A stretch of DNA of 64,000 bases from Carboxydothermus pertinax (GTDB taxonomy: Bacteria > Bacillota > Z-2901 > Carboxydothermales > Carboxydothermaceae), in contig NZ_BDJK01000006.1 in NCBI RefSeq assembly GCF_001950255.1, positions 124,001 through 188,000 on the forward strand, read 5' to 3'. Position 1 is the stretch's first letter. Every line of letters starts with the position of its first letter. The notes below the pieces were generated by a model. That model did not search any database. It was given only the letters and a program-made list of their open reading frames with translations, and was not told where the DNA came from. The position numbers were made by a program, and so were the translations under genes. Shown in pieces: positions 1 to 8,656 of this stretch.

Positions 1-2
1 CT

Positions 3-971
3 TTGAAGTTTAAGTTTCTAATAATAACTTTTTTTGTGGTAGTGTTGGTTGTGATAACCAGTATTCTTTTTGCTTTGCGTTTTACGAAACCTATTGAGGT
101 TTTAGAGCAGGGAGCCAGGCGGGTGGCTGCCGGCGACCTGAACTTTGTTTTACCCAAAACTACCGATGATGAAATCGGGCAATTGGTAGATGCTTTTAAC
201 TTTATGACGCAACAGATAAAGCAAAAATCTGCAGAACTTATTCAAACGGAAAAAATGGCAGCTTTAGGGTTACTGGCTGCCGGAATAGCCCATGAAATTA
301 ATAACCCTTTAGCTACTGTGTCTGCTTATGCTGAAGACCTGTTGGAGAGGATTGCTGATGAAGATGTAAGGGAGCTTCACCGCTCCGGGGAATTGGCGAG
401 ATACTTACAGGTAATCTGTAAACAGATAGAAAGGTGCAAAAAAATTACCGGAAGTTTGTTAAATTTTGCCAGACAACCTGCCGGTCATATGATTGACATA
501 AATCTTAACGAATTGCTGGAAGATACTTTGGCCCTGGTTAATCACCGGATTAAACAACTTGGCATTCAGGTTGAGAAAGAATTTAATATAGATTTGCCTG
601 TGGTTAAAGGGGACCTTTCCCAGCTACAACAGGTTTTGCTCAATATTATCGGTAATGCTCTGGATGCTATGGAAACAACGGGAGGACGGCTTAAACTTAT
701 TACTGAAAAAAGAGAAAAAGATTTAGTAATTAAAATAATTGACACCGGAACCGGCATTGCCCAGGAGGAGCTGAAGAAAGTTTTTGATCCTTTCTATACT
801 ACAAAACCGTTGGGTAAAGGTACTGGTCTGGGACTATCCATTTGTTACGGTATTGTTAAAGAAATGAAGGGGGATATTCAAATTAGTAGCAGGTTAGGTA
901 AGGGAACAACGGTAACTATTATTTTACCGGTGGAGCGGAAAGAAGGTGAGAAAGATGAAGGAAACAATTAA
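3..971 (+). CDS. Sensor histidine kinase, N-terminus cut by window edge
   Basis: Membrane sensor kinase of an NtrB/ZraS-like pair. Visible in order: a transmembrane helix (about residues 5-26), a HAMP linker (27-80), a HisKA domain with the phospho-acceptor His97 in an AHEINNPL motif, and a HATPase domain with N-box (NALDAM), DTGTGI, FDPFYTTK and GTGLGLS motifs. The first in-frame codon is a TTG two bases from the edge and no sensor domain precedes the helix, so the real gene almost certainly starts upstream and has lost its extracytoplasmic input domain here. Its 3' end overlaps the following response regulator by 17 bases, so the two are translationally coupled partners. The ligand sensed is unknown. 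Confidence 0.9.
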   Translation: MKFKFLIITFFVVVLVVITSILFALRFTKPIEVLEQGARRVAAGDLNFVLPKTTDDEIGQLVDAFNFMTQQIKQKSAELIQTEKMAALGLLAAGIAHEINNPLATVSAYAEDLLERIADEDVRELHRSGELARYLQVICKQIERCKKITGSLLNFARQPAGHMIDINLNELLEDTLALVNHRIKQLGIQVEKEFNIDLPVVKGDLSQLQQVLLNIIGNALDAMETTGGRLKLITEKREKDLVIKIIDTGTGIAQEELKKVFDPFYTTKPLGKGTGLGLSICYGIVKEMKGDIQISSRLGKGTTVTIILPVERKEGEKDEGNN

Positions 972-2286
972 AGTTCTGGTAGTTGATGATGAGGAAAATT
1001 TTCGGGAATTGCTTATTCAACGGTTAACCCGGAAAGGCTATGGAGTTAAGGGAGCGGCAACCGGTGAAGAGGCTCTCCAATTTTTAAAGGAAGAAACTTT
1101 TCATTTAGCAATTTTTGATATTAAAATGCCGGGAATGGATGGAATAGAACTGCTGCAACGGGCCAGGCAATTAGATGAAAATCTTCAGGTGATTATCCTT
1201 ACCGGGCACGGTACCATAGAATCGGCTATTGGAGCGATGAAGCTTGGGGCTTATGATTATTTAACCAAGCCCTGTAATCTGGCAGAGCTGGAAATTACCC
1301 TGCAAAAAGCTTACGAGAAAAGGCAGTTACTGGAAGAAAATTTGGGAATGAAAGAAGTTTTGCGCAGGGATAGAAGTTCCAAAGTAATTGTAGGTAAAAG
1401 TCAAGCCATTACCAGGGTGCTGGAGTTAGCGAAAAAGGTGGCAGCTTCCGACTCACCGGTGCTGATTGAAGGAGAAAGCGGTACCGGTAAGGAATTAATT
1501 GTCAATGCGATTCACCAGTGGAGCAATAGAGCCCAACAACCGCTGGTAGCTATCAATTCCGGAGCCCTACCGGCCCAACTTCTGGAAAGCGAGCTCTTCG
1601 GTTATGAAAAAGGGGCTTTTACCGGAGCCTTAACCACAAAAATGGGTTTAATTGAAAGCGCTCACCGCGGGACTTTGTTTTTAGATGAAATCGGGGAAAT
1701 GGAACTGGGATTACAGGTAAAACTTTTGCGGTTTCTGGAAACCGGTGAATTCCGGCGAGTTGGTGATATACGCTTACGCAAAGTGGATGTTCGGGTAATA
1801 GCGGCTACCAACCGGAATCTGGAGGAAGAAGTGGCGAAAGGTAATTTCCGGGAAGATTTATATTACCGGCTGAATGTCATTAAGATACGGGTTCCTCCTC
1901 TGCGGGAGCGAAAAGAAGATATTCCCTTACTGGTTGAGTATTTTTTGCAAAAGGCGGGTAACGGGGAAAAAAAGGAACTTACTCCGGAGGCTTTGCAGGC
2001 ACTTATGAGTTACGATTATCCCGGGAATGTTCGGGAACTTTTCAATATCCTGGAACGGGGGCTGTTGCTCAGCATCGGGGATAAAATCCAAAAGGAAGAC
2101 CTTTTTGGCTGTCTTCCCCGGGAAGAGGATCCGAAGAAGATTTATACTCTGGAAGAAATGGAAAAAAGATATATTAAACAGGTTTTAGAGGCGGTTCAAT
2201 GGAATAAAACCAAGGCCGCCGAACTGCTGGGAATTAGTGTCCGCAATCTTTATCGTAAAATTGAGGAATACCAATTAAAGAAATAA
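955..2286 (+). CDS. NtrC-family sigma-54-dependent response regulator
   Basis: Three-domain activator: receiver with phospho-acceptor Asp55 (FDIKMPG), AAA+ domain with Walker A GESGTGKE and the sigma-54-contacting GAFTGA loop, and a Fis-type helix-turn-helix at the C-terminus ([18 protein letters not shown]). I chose ATG 955 rather than an in-frame GTG nine bases upstream because AGGTGAG lies at the right spacing before the ATG. The gene overlaps the sensor kinase and is followed by a perfect 17-bp inverted repeat and then a sigma-54-type promoter in front of the molybdoenzyme operon. This makes that operon its likely target (inference from position and promoter class). Confidence 0.95.
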   Translation: MKETIKVLVVDDEENFRELLIQRLTRKGYGVKGAATGEEALQFLKEETFHLAIFDIKMPGMDGIELLQRARQLDENLQVIILTGHGTIESAIGAMKLGAYDYLTKPCNLAELEITLQKAYEKRQLLEENLGMKEVLRRDRSSKVIVGKSQAITRVLELAKKVAASDSPVLIEGESGTGKELIVNAIHQWSNRAQQPLVAINSGALPAQLLESELFGYEKGAFTGALTTKMGLIESAHRGTLFLDEIGEMELGLQVKLLRFLETGEFRRVGDIRLRKVDVRVIAATNRNLEEEVAKGNFREDLYYRLNVIKIRVPPLRERKEDIPLLVEYFLQKAGNGEKKELTPEALQALMSYDYPGNVRELFNILERGLLLSIGDKIQKEDLFGCLPREEDPKKIYTLEEMEKRYIKQVLEAVQWNKTKAAELLGISVRNLYRKIEEYQLKK

Positions 2287-2304
2287 CTTAAAAAGTTACT
2301 TACC

Positions 2305-2355
2305 ATCCATGACATTTTGTCACGGTAGTACGACAAAATGTCATGGATTTTTTTA
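2305..2355 (+). terminator. 17-bp inverted repeat with T-run; possible activator site as well
   Basis: Perfect 17-base arms at 2305-2321 and 2332-2348 around a 10-base loop, followed by a run of seven Ts: a textbook intrinsic terminator for the two-component operon. Each arm also carries a short dyad: TGACATTTTGTCA (2310-2322) and its near copy CGACAAAATGTCA (2331-2343), centred 21 bp apart, i.e. two helical turns. It therefore could double as an upstream activator site for the NtrC-type regulator acting on the promoter about 70 bp downstream. Confidence 0.8.
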
Positions 2356-2385
2356 TATCTATCCCGATTTTTGAGCCTTTTGGGA

Positions 2386-2403
2386 TTGGTATAGTTTTTG
2401 CTT
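2386..2403 (+). promoter_or_regulatory. Sigma-54 (-24/-12) promoter of the molybdoenzyme operon
   Basis: TTGGTATAGTTTTTGCTT has GG (2388-2389) and GC (2400-2401) separated by exactly ten bases, the defining -24/-12 spacing of sigma-54 promoters. It lies between an NtrC-type activator gene and the Fe-S/NrfD/Mo operon, leaving a leader of roughly 115 bases. A similar element precedes the alanine dehydrogenase gene at 28227. Confidence 0.65.
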
Positions 2404-2526
2404 AATAAGTTTATGAAAAATTAAACTCTCCGGAGAGGAATATTTGTGAGATATTGTTCAAGTAGCACCGGCCTTTGACGATTAAATTTTACAACCTATT
2501 TAGTTGTTTGGAAAGGAGAATAAGCA

Positions 2527-3168
2527 GTGAGCTCAGACAAGAAATGGGCAATGGTAATTGATTTGCAAAAATGCATTGGCTGTGATACCTGTACGGTGGC
2601 CTGCAAAGCCGAAAACCGTACGCCACCGGGAATATCGTACAATGTTGTCATTGAAGAGGAGAAGGGGATTTTCCCCAATGTTACTAAAATTCATATTCCG
2701 AGACCGTGTATGCAATGTGACCGACCTGCTTGTGTTCAAGTTTGTCCGGTAAAAGCAACCTATAAAATGGAAAACGGAATTGTTGCCATCGACTATGACC
2801 GCTGTATTGGTTGCCGCTATTGTATTGTAAGCTGTCCTTACGGAGCTAGGTCTTTTGATTTTGGTGAGGATTACAGCCGGGAGATGATTGGCTACAACGA
2901 AGTGCAGGCGCCGGAATACGGTATCGACCGCGGCAAACGGGAGAAAGGTAAATCGCCAATAGGGAATGTTCGCAAATGTATGTTTTGCTACCACCGGTTA
3001 CAGCGCGGAGAAGAACCGGCCTGTGTTGAGGTTTGTTTAGGAGATGCCCGTTATTTTGGCGATCTTAACGATCCGGAAAGTGTGGTTTCCAAATTGGCTG
3101 CAAGCCCCAGGGCCTTCGTTCTTCAGGAAGAAATGGGAACTAAACCCAGGGTCATTTATCTGAAATAA
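2527..3168 (+). CDS. Electron-transfer Fe-S subunit of molybdoenzyme (PsrB/TtrB-like)
   Basis: A 213-residue ferredoxin-like subunit with four cysteine clusters of the DmsB/PsrB/NrfC type: CIGCDTCTVAC near the N-terminus, CMQCDRPACVQVC, CIGCRYCIVSC and a last CMFC...CVEVC pair. It should carry four [4Fe-4S] clusters and pass electrons between the membrane subunit and the catalytic subunit encoded downstream. GTG start is supported by GGAAAGGAG. No signal peptide is seen, as expected for a subunit exported together with its Tat-signal partner. First gene of a B-C-A ordered operon. Confidence 0.93.
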   Translation: MSSDKKWAMVIDLQKCIGCDTCTVACKAENRTPPGISYNVVIEEEKGIFPNVTKIHIPRPCMQCDRPACVQVCPVKATYKMENGIVAIDYDRCIGCRYCIVSCPYGARSFDFGEDYSREMIGYNEVQAPEYGIDRGKREKGKSPIGNVRKCMFCYHRLQRGEEPACVEVCLGDARYFGDLNDPESVVSKLAASPRAFVLQEEMGTKPRVIYLK

Positions 3169-3195
3169 ATTAAAAAGAGGGAGGATGAGGGTACG

Positions 3196-4428
3196 GTGAA
3201 AAGCAGCACACGATTGACTAAAGCCTGGTATGGGGTACTCGTTATATTAATGGCGCTCGGTGGCTGGGCGATTATCGAACGAATTCGAGGCGGATTGGCC
3301 GTTACTAATTTGACCAGTACCACGCCGTGGGGAGCCTGGGTAGCCTTTTATATCTTTTTTGTGGGTTTAAGTGCCGGTTCTTTTCTTCTCTCGACTATGA
3401 TTTTTGTGTTTAAAATGGAACAATATGAGAAAATTGGTCGGGATGCTTTGCTGGTTGCCATTCTCAGCATGGTTTTAGCTATGTGTTTTATTTTGATAGA
3501 TTTGGGAAGAATGGAGCGCTTCTGGCATGCTTTACGTTACTGGAATTTCACCAGTATCCTGGCCTGGGAAGTTCGGTTTTATGTAGTTTATATTGGTTTA
3601 TTAATGGCTGAACTTTATTTTTCCATGCGACAGGATTTAATTCGGGCTGCTAAAGGCAGTGGGTGGCAAGCAGCTTTAGCCCGTTTTCTTACCTTTGGCA
3701 GTACTGACCTGACCGCTGCTTCCAAACAGCGGGACCATCGTTTGTTGAAAATATTAGGTTCAATCGGAATTCCCGTTGCTATTTTTGGAGTACACGGCGG
3801 AACGGGAACACTTTTCGCAGTAGCCAAAGCTCGACCTTTTTGGAATAGCGGGCTTTTTCCGGTAATCTTTGTGGTTTCGGCGTTGGTTTCGGGAACCGCG
3901 TTATTACTGGCAATTTATGTGATCCGGAGCAAAGTGATGGGGCGTGAGGTAGATAAGGAAATGGTTAAGTCCCTGGCGGGACTCTTAACCCTTTTTCTGT
4001 TTATCGATTTAGGCTTGGAATTTTACGAATTTTTTGTGGGCGCCTATGGACTCCAATATACGGAACTGGCTACCATCGAAACTATTTTTCGGGGTCCTTT
4101 TTCCTGGTCGTTCTGGTGGGTACAACTGTTTCTGGGAGTAGTTGTTCCACTGTTTATTTTCTTTCACCCCAGGCTGAAAGAATCGGTAAATGCTATTACC
4201 CTGGCGGCTATTTTGGTGGTAATCGGCATTTTAGGCGTACGGTTTAACATTGTGGTACCCGCTTTAATTGTCCCGGTGTTGCCGGGATTGCCCTGGGGTT
4301 ATTATTATCCTACGCTTGTTGAATGGCTTAGTAGTTTAGGAATAGTGGCTTTCGGCCTGTTTTTATATACAGTGGCAATTAAAGCATTACCAATAGATAC
4401 CGTTGAAGAATTAAGGGAGGGAAAATAA
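3196..4428 (+). CDS. NrfD/PsrC-type membrane subunit
   Basis: A 410-residue polytopic protein with about nine or ten hydrophobic segments, typical of the NrfD/PsrC/TtrC quinol-interacting membrane anchors. It starts at GTG behind GGGAGGATGAGGG and ends one base before the catalytic subunit gene. By family knowledge it exchanges electrons with the menaquinone pool; it contains no haem-binding CXXCH motif. Together with its neighbours it makes a complete membrane-bound oxidoreductase module. Confidence 0.92.
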   Translation: MKSSTRLTKAWYGVLVILMALGGWAIIERIRGGLAVTNLTSTTPWGAWVAFYIFFVGLSAGSFLLSTMIFVFKMEQYEKIGRDALLVAILSMVLAMCFILIDLGRMERFWHALRYWNFTSILAWEVRFYVVYIGLLMAELYFSMRQDLIRAAKGSGWQAALARFLTFGSTDLTAASKQRDHRLLKILGSIGIPVAIFGVHGGTGTLFAVAKARPFWNSGLFPVIFVVSALVSGTALLLAIYVIRSKVMGREVDKEMVKSLAGLLTLFLFIDLGLEFYEFFVGAYGLQYTELATIETIFRGPFSWSFWWVQLFLGVVVPLFIFFHPRLKESVNAITLAAILVVIGILGVRFNIVVPALIVPVLPGLPWGYYYPTLVEWLSSLGIVAFGLFLYTVAIKALPIDTVEELREGK

Positions 4429-4429
4429 T

Positions 4430-7400
4430 ATGGATCAACAAAAGAAGCCGGTTAAAATCAGCCGAAGAAGTTTTCTTAAAACCAGCGCTGTTTTGGCGGG
4501 AGTAGGTTTGGTAGCTCCCGCAGCCTTGGGGTCTGAGCAGTCGGCGGTTGAATCCTGGTTTTTAGATGATCCTCACGGGACGGGCCAAGAGGTCCTGGAT
4601 TACGGTGCTGAGGATGTTATTTATACCACCTGTGAACAGTGTAATACCCACTGTACTCTTAAAGCGGTTATCACCCCTGCTAAAGGAAACGGTCCTACTT
4701 CTTATATTAGAAAGTTAGCCGGCAACCCTTATAGTCCGCTTAACATGCAACCTTTTGGTCAGATTCCGTACAATACTCCTGTGGATGAAGCAGCAAAAGG
4801 TAGCGGTGATATAGCCAAGGAGGGAAGAGGCTTTAGGGGTGGACGGACCTGTCTTAAAGGCCAGGCCGGTATCCAAACTGCTTATGATGCTTTGCGAGTG
4901 CAAAAGCCTTTGAAAAGGGTTGGTCCCCGGGGAAGCGGGCAATGGCAAAGTATAAGCTGGGAACAAGCATTAAAGGAAATAGTTTACGGTAGTCCGGATC
5001 TTGGGACTCCGGGGTTAAAAAACCTTTGGGCCTTTGTTCCCGAAGAGAAGGTAATGGCCGATTGGGAAAAGGTGAAAAAAGGAGAGATGTCCCAGGAAGA
5101 ATTTGATGCGAAGTATAAAGATGTGCTTATCGATACTAAACATCCTGATTTGGGGCCCAAGGCTAATCAAATTGTAGGCTTTTTTGGGGACCGGCGGGAT
5201 TTTTTCAAAGACCGGTTTTGGAGCCAAACCCTTGGCAGCATTAACAGCCTTGACCATGGAGGAATTTGTAGTGTCAACGGTGTAATCGGGAATGTACAGT
5301 CTTTTAACACAGAAAAACCGAAAAAGCGCATGTACGCCGATGTGGATAATGCTGAATTTGTTATTATCTGGGGAACTAACCCGCTGGTAGCCAATAAAGG
5401 GCCAACTTGGCTCGCCCCCAAAATTATGAATGCTCTCAAAAGAGGGATGAAGCTGGCGGTGGTCGATCCAAGATTGAGCCGGATTGCTGAAAAGGCACAT
5501 ATCTGGGTACCGACAAAGCCGGGAACGGATGCAGCTTTAGCTCTGGGTATGGCCCGCTGGATTATAGAAAACAAGCGTTATGACTTAAGATATTTAACCA
5601 ATCCCAACCAGGCGGCTGCAAAAGCTGACGGGGAACCGACCTGGTCCGATGCAACTTACTTGGTTAATTTGTCTGCAAAAGGAAAGCCCAAGCTAAGAGC
5701 CAGTGATCTTGGAATTGGAACTAAAGAACAGTTTGTGGTAATCCAGAATGGAAAGCCTGTACCCCATGACCAGGCTAGCGAAGGAGAATTGGAAGTAGAT
5801 ACGGTTATTAACGGCATCCATGTCAAGTCGGTGTTTACCCTGTTTAAAGAGCGGGTTATGGAATACACCATTGAGGAATATGCCAAGATTTGCGAAATCG
5901 ACCCGCAGCAGATTATCGAACTGGCCCGGGAGTTTACTTCCCATGGGAAAAAAGCGGCTATTACCTCCTACCGGGGTCCGGCAATGCATACCAATGGTTT
6001 CTATAATCTGCGGGCTATTAACTGCCTTAACCATCTGATCGGCAACTATGACTGGAAAGGGGGCAGTATGAGCACCGGAGCGAAGTTTAATCCTTTTGAG
6101 GGCAGGTATGATCTGTTAAAAGTACCGAAAGGATTTAAAGCCTGGGGCATTCCGCTGGTACGGAACAAGGTTGCCTATGAAAAAACTACTCTTTTTGAAC
6201 GGGATGGCTATCCGGCCAAGCGACCCTGGTTCCAGTATTCTGCTAACAATATTCAGGAGGCCTTGCCAAGTGCTGCTGAAGGTTATCCATATCCTATCAA
6301 AGCCCTGTTCATTCACCGGATTTCTCCTTTATTATCGGTACCGGTGGGAAAAGCTCATAAAGAGATCTTAAAAGACCAGAAAACTATTCCCCTTTTGGTG
6401 GTATCCGATGTGGTAATCAGTGAAACAGCTACTTATGCCGATTATATTTTGCCTGATTTAACTTATCTGGAACGCTGGGGTTTTGAAACCATATACCCCA
6501 ATTTTCCACTGAAAGAAACCCATATTCAACAGCCGGTAACCCGGGTTTATCCTGAAGCCAGGCAGATGGAAGATTTCTTTATTGAGCTGGCCAAGGAGTT
6601 AAAGCTGCCGGGGGTTGGGGCTGGGGCCTTTCCGGACGGGAGTTCACTGGATCGAGCTGAGGACTTTTATTTGAAGCTGGTGGCCAACATTGCCTATGAT
6701 GGGAAAAAGCCCGTACCGGAAGCTGATGACAAAGAACTGTTAATCTTTGAAAGGGCAAGAAAAAAAGCGTTGGGGAAGTTTTTTGATCTGGAGGCCTGGA
6801 AACGGGCGGTTAAGCCGGAAGAGTGGCGCCGGGTGGTCTATGTTCTTAATCGGGGAGGTAGATTTGAAGAAAAGGGGAATGAATATGATGGTCCGTATCT
6901 TAAATATAAATTGGGCGCGGAAGTTAATTTTTACTCCGAAAAAGTGGCTAAAGGTAAGCACTCCTATACCGGCAAGCCTTTTGATGGTCTGCCCCGTATT
7001 GAAGAAATTACCTATTACAATGGACAAAGGGTGGAAAATGAGGGTTATCCCCTAATTTTAATTACCTGGAAAGCAAGACATATCGGAACTCACCGTAATA
7101 TTAGCGATGCTTGGTTACGGGAAATTGAGGCGGAAAATTATGTTTGGATAAATCCGGAAGATGCCAAAAAACGCGGAATTAACACCGGAGATACTATTAA
7201 AATTATATCCCCAAATTTTGAAGTAATAGGCAAGGCTCTGGTTACTGGTGGTATTAAGCCCGGCGTGGTAGGATGTAGCTATAACTACGGCCACTTTGCT
7301 TATGGTGCAGCGCCGGTGATAATTGACGGCAAAAAGATACCTGCCGTTCAACCTTACGGTCATACAGGATGGGTAGCTGGAGTTAGTGATACCGGATTTG

Positions 7401-7537
7401 CGTTGGGCAGAGGTACCGGTTTTTCGGTAAATGCTGTTCAATTAGTGGACGTGGCCTTAAAAAATGCTTGTTTGTCCGATCCTATTGGCGGCGGAGCCAG
7501 TGGATTGGACACACGGGTGGAAGTAGTTAAGGCTTAA
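4430..7537 (+). CDS. Tat-exported molybdopterin oxidoreductase catalytic subunit (TtrA/PsrA/SrdA-like)
   Basis: A 1035-residue DMSO-reductase-family enzyme. The N-terminus has a Tat signal (SRRSFLKTS), then a [4Fe-4S] motif CEQCNTHC...GRTCLKG, molybdopterin domains, and a candidate Mo-ligand Cys280 in HGGICSVNG; the C-terminal Molydop_binding domain is intact. Length above 1000 residues and the gene order Fe-S, NrfD, catalytic match tetrathionate reductase (ttrBCA) and the Bacillus selenate reductase (srdBCA) better than the shorter polysulfide or thiosulfate reductases. The acceptor (tetrathionate, thiosulfate, polysulfide, selenate, arsenate) cannot be told from the sequence. ATG follows GGGAGGG and is almost contiguous with the upstream gene. 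Confidence 0.9.
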   Translation: MDQQKKPVKISRRSFLKTSAVLAGVGLVAPAALGSEQSAVESWFLDDPHGTGQEVLDYGAEDVIYTTCEQCNTHCTLKAVITPAKGNGPTSYIRKLAGNPYSPLNMQPFGQIPYNTPVDEAAKGSGDIAKEGRGFRGGRTCLKGQAGIQTAYDALRVQKPLKRVGPRGSGQWQSISWEQALKEIVYGSPDLGTPGLKNLWAFVPEEKVMADWEKVKKGEMSQEEFDAKYKDVLIDTKHPDLGPKANQIVGFFGDRRDFFKDRFWSQTLGSINSLDHGGICSVNGVIGNVQSFNTEKPKKRMYADVDNAEFVIIWGTNPLVANKGPTWLAPKIMNALKRGMKLAVVDPRLSRIAEKAHIWVPTKPGTDAALALGMARWIIENKRYDLRYLTNPNQAAAKADGEPTWSDATYLVNLSAKGKPKLRASDLGIGTKEQFVVIQNGKPVPHDQASEGELEVDTVINGIHVKSVFTLFKERVMEYTIEEYAKICEIDPQQIIELAREFTSHGKKAAITSYRGPAMHTNGFYNLRAINCLNHLIGNYDWKGGSMSTGAKFNPFEGRYDLLKVPKGFKAWGIPLVRNKVAYEKTTLFERDGYPAKRPWFQYSANNIQEALPSAAEGYPYPIKALFIHRISPLLSVPVGKAHKEILKDQKTIPLLVVSDVVISETATYADYILPDLTYLERWGFETIYPNFPLKETHIQQPVTRVYPEARQMEDFFIELAKELKLPGVGAGAFPDGSSLDRAEDFYLKLVANIAYDGKKPVPEADDKELLIFERARKKALGKFFDLEAWKRAVKPEEWRRVVYVLNRGGRFEEKGNEYDGPYLKYKLGAEVNFYSEKVAKGKHSYTGKPFDGLPRIEEITYYNGQRVENEGYPLILITWKARHIGTHRNISDAWLREIEAENYVWINPEDAKKRGINTGDTIKIISPNFEVIGKALVTGGIKPGVVGCSYNYGHFAYGAAPVIIDGKKIPAVQPYGHTGWVAGVSDTGFALGRGTGFSVNAVQLVDVALKNACLSDPIGGGASGLDTRVEVVKA

Positions 7538-7540
7538 AAA

Positions 7541-7572
7541 AAGAGGTCTGGGAATATTCCCAGGCCTCTTTT
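7541..7572 (+). terminator. Intrinsic terminator of the molybdoenzyme operon
   Basis: AAGAGGTCTGGGAA and TTCCCAGGCCTCTT form a long stem with one mismatch and a two-base loop, ending in four Ts. It sits immediately after the catalytic subunit stop codon. The following 230 bases up to the next gene are AT-rich and hold an 8-bp dyad (AAAGTTAC ... GTAACTTT, 7660-7690) that might be an operator. Confidence 0.85.
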
Positions 7573-7802
7573 GCTGTTATTTCTTTATTTAGCCTTATTA
7601 GATAGGGCAAGATAGTTTTAATATTGCTTTAATAACTATTTCCAAAAAAGATTTTTTCCAAAGTTACTCACTCCCTGTTAAAGTAACTTTAATGGAGTTT
7701 AGGACAAAGCAAAATTTGCTGTTGGCTAAAAATTATTATTGGCAATAAGCCTAAATTGATGTAAAATAACGTATAAAATAATATTTGCAGGGAGTGAGCG
7801 GG

Positions 7803-8615
7803 GTGAGTAAAGTTGATAAAATTGAAGTTGCAAGAAATATCTTATATAACGCCGCAAAAATGAATATGAATAAGGAAAATATACTAAAAATAAGCCAAAA
7901 AATAGATCGATATAAAGTGGAACATTTTAACAAAGGTGGATATTTAGCCAAAATGCCCTGGGGGAAAGGGAAAATTTCTAGGTTTGTTACGTCAATTTTA
8001 TTAATGACCGGGTTTATATTTTCCCTTCTTTTATATTTACTTGAAGGAAGCAATAGTTCAATGTGGAAGATATATCTAATATTTCAATTTATAACAACCA
8101 CTGTTTATTTGGTTTTTCTGCAAAAATTACAGCGACAAGTTTATCTAGATGCTTTGACTGGGCTAAATAATAGGAGATATTTTTATGAACGATTATCCCG
8201 TTTAAAGACAAAAAATTCCTTTTCATTGCTTTTAATTGATATTGATGATTTTAAAAGAATAAATGATACTTATGGACATGCTGCCGGAGATCTGGTACTA
8301 CAGCAAGTTGCTAAGACTCTACAAAGTGTAACGAGAAAAAACGATCTTATTGCCCGCTGGGGGGGTGATGAGTTTGTAATAGTTCTTTTGGAAGTAAATG
8401 AACAAGAGGCCTTTAAAGTTGCTTGCCGGCTTAAAAATTTGGTAGAAAATAGCAAAATTCTGATTGGAGATAGTTTCGACAAAGTTACCATCAGTATTGG
8501 TATTGCTTCTATTAAGAAAGGAACATCATTTAATGTAGAATATTTTATGAAAGTTGCTGATGAAGCTCTTTATAAGGCAAAAGGAAAAAAGAATTTTATT
8601 ACAATTGGAGGCTAA
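7803..8615 (+). CDS. Spo0E-like motif fused to membrane-bound GGDEF diguanylate cyclase
   Basis: A 270-residue protein. Residues 1-45 resemble the short helical-hairpin Spo0E family, including the SQxLD-type signature as SQKID (31-35). Two hydrophobic segments follow (about 60-80 and 88-106), then a GGDEF domain starting at LDALTGLNNRR with an intact RWGGDEF active site, so cyclic-di-GMP synthesis is expected. I chose GTG 7803, preceded by GGGAG, over in-frame TTG 7785 and GTG 7794. Spo0E proteins dephosphorylate Spo0A~P; whether this domain does so is unknown. Flanked by terminators, so monocistronic. Confidence 0.8.
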   Translation: MSKVDKIEVARNILYNAAKMNMNKENILKISQKIDRYKVEHFNKGGYLAKMPWGKGKISRFVTSILLMTGFIFSLLLYLLEGSNSSMWKIYLIFQFITTTVYLVFLQKLQRQVYLDALTGLNNRRYFYERLSRLKTKNSFSLLLIDIDDFKRINDTYGHAAGDLVLQQVAKTLQSVTRKNDLIARWGGDEFVIVLLEVNEQEAFKVACRLKNLVENSKILIGDSFDKVTISIGIASIKKGTSFNVEYFMKVADEALYKAKGKKNFITIGG

Positions 8616-8622
8616 AAAGCAA

Positions 8623-8652
8623 AGACCCTGCTCAAAATTTTGAGTAGGGTCT
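8623..8652. terminator. Bidirectional terminator between convergent genes
   Basis: AGACCCTGCTCAAAA and TTTTGAGTAGGGTCT pair with one mismatch across an A/T centre, placed between the GGDEF gene and the convergent deacetylase gene; usable in both directions. Confidence 0.75.
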
Positions 8653-8656
8653 TAAT

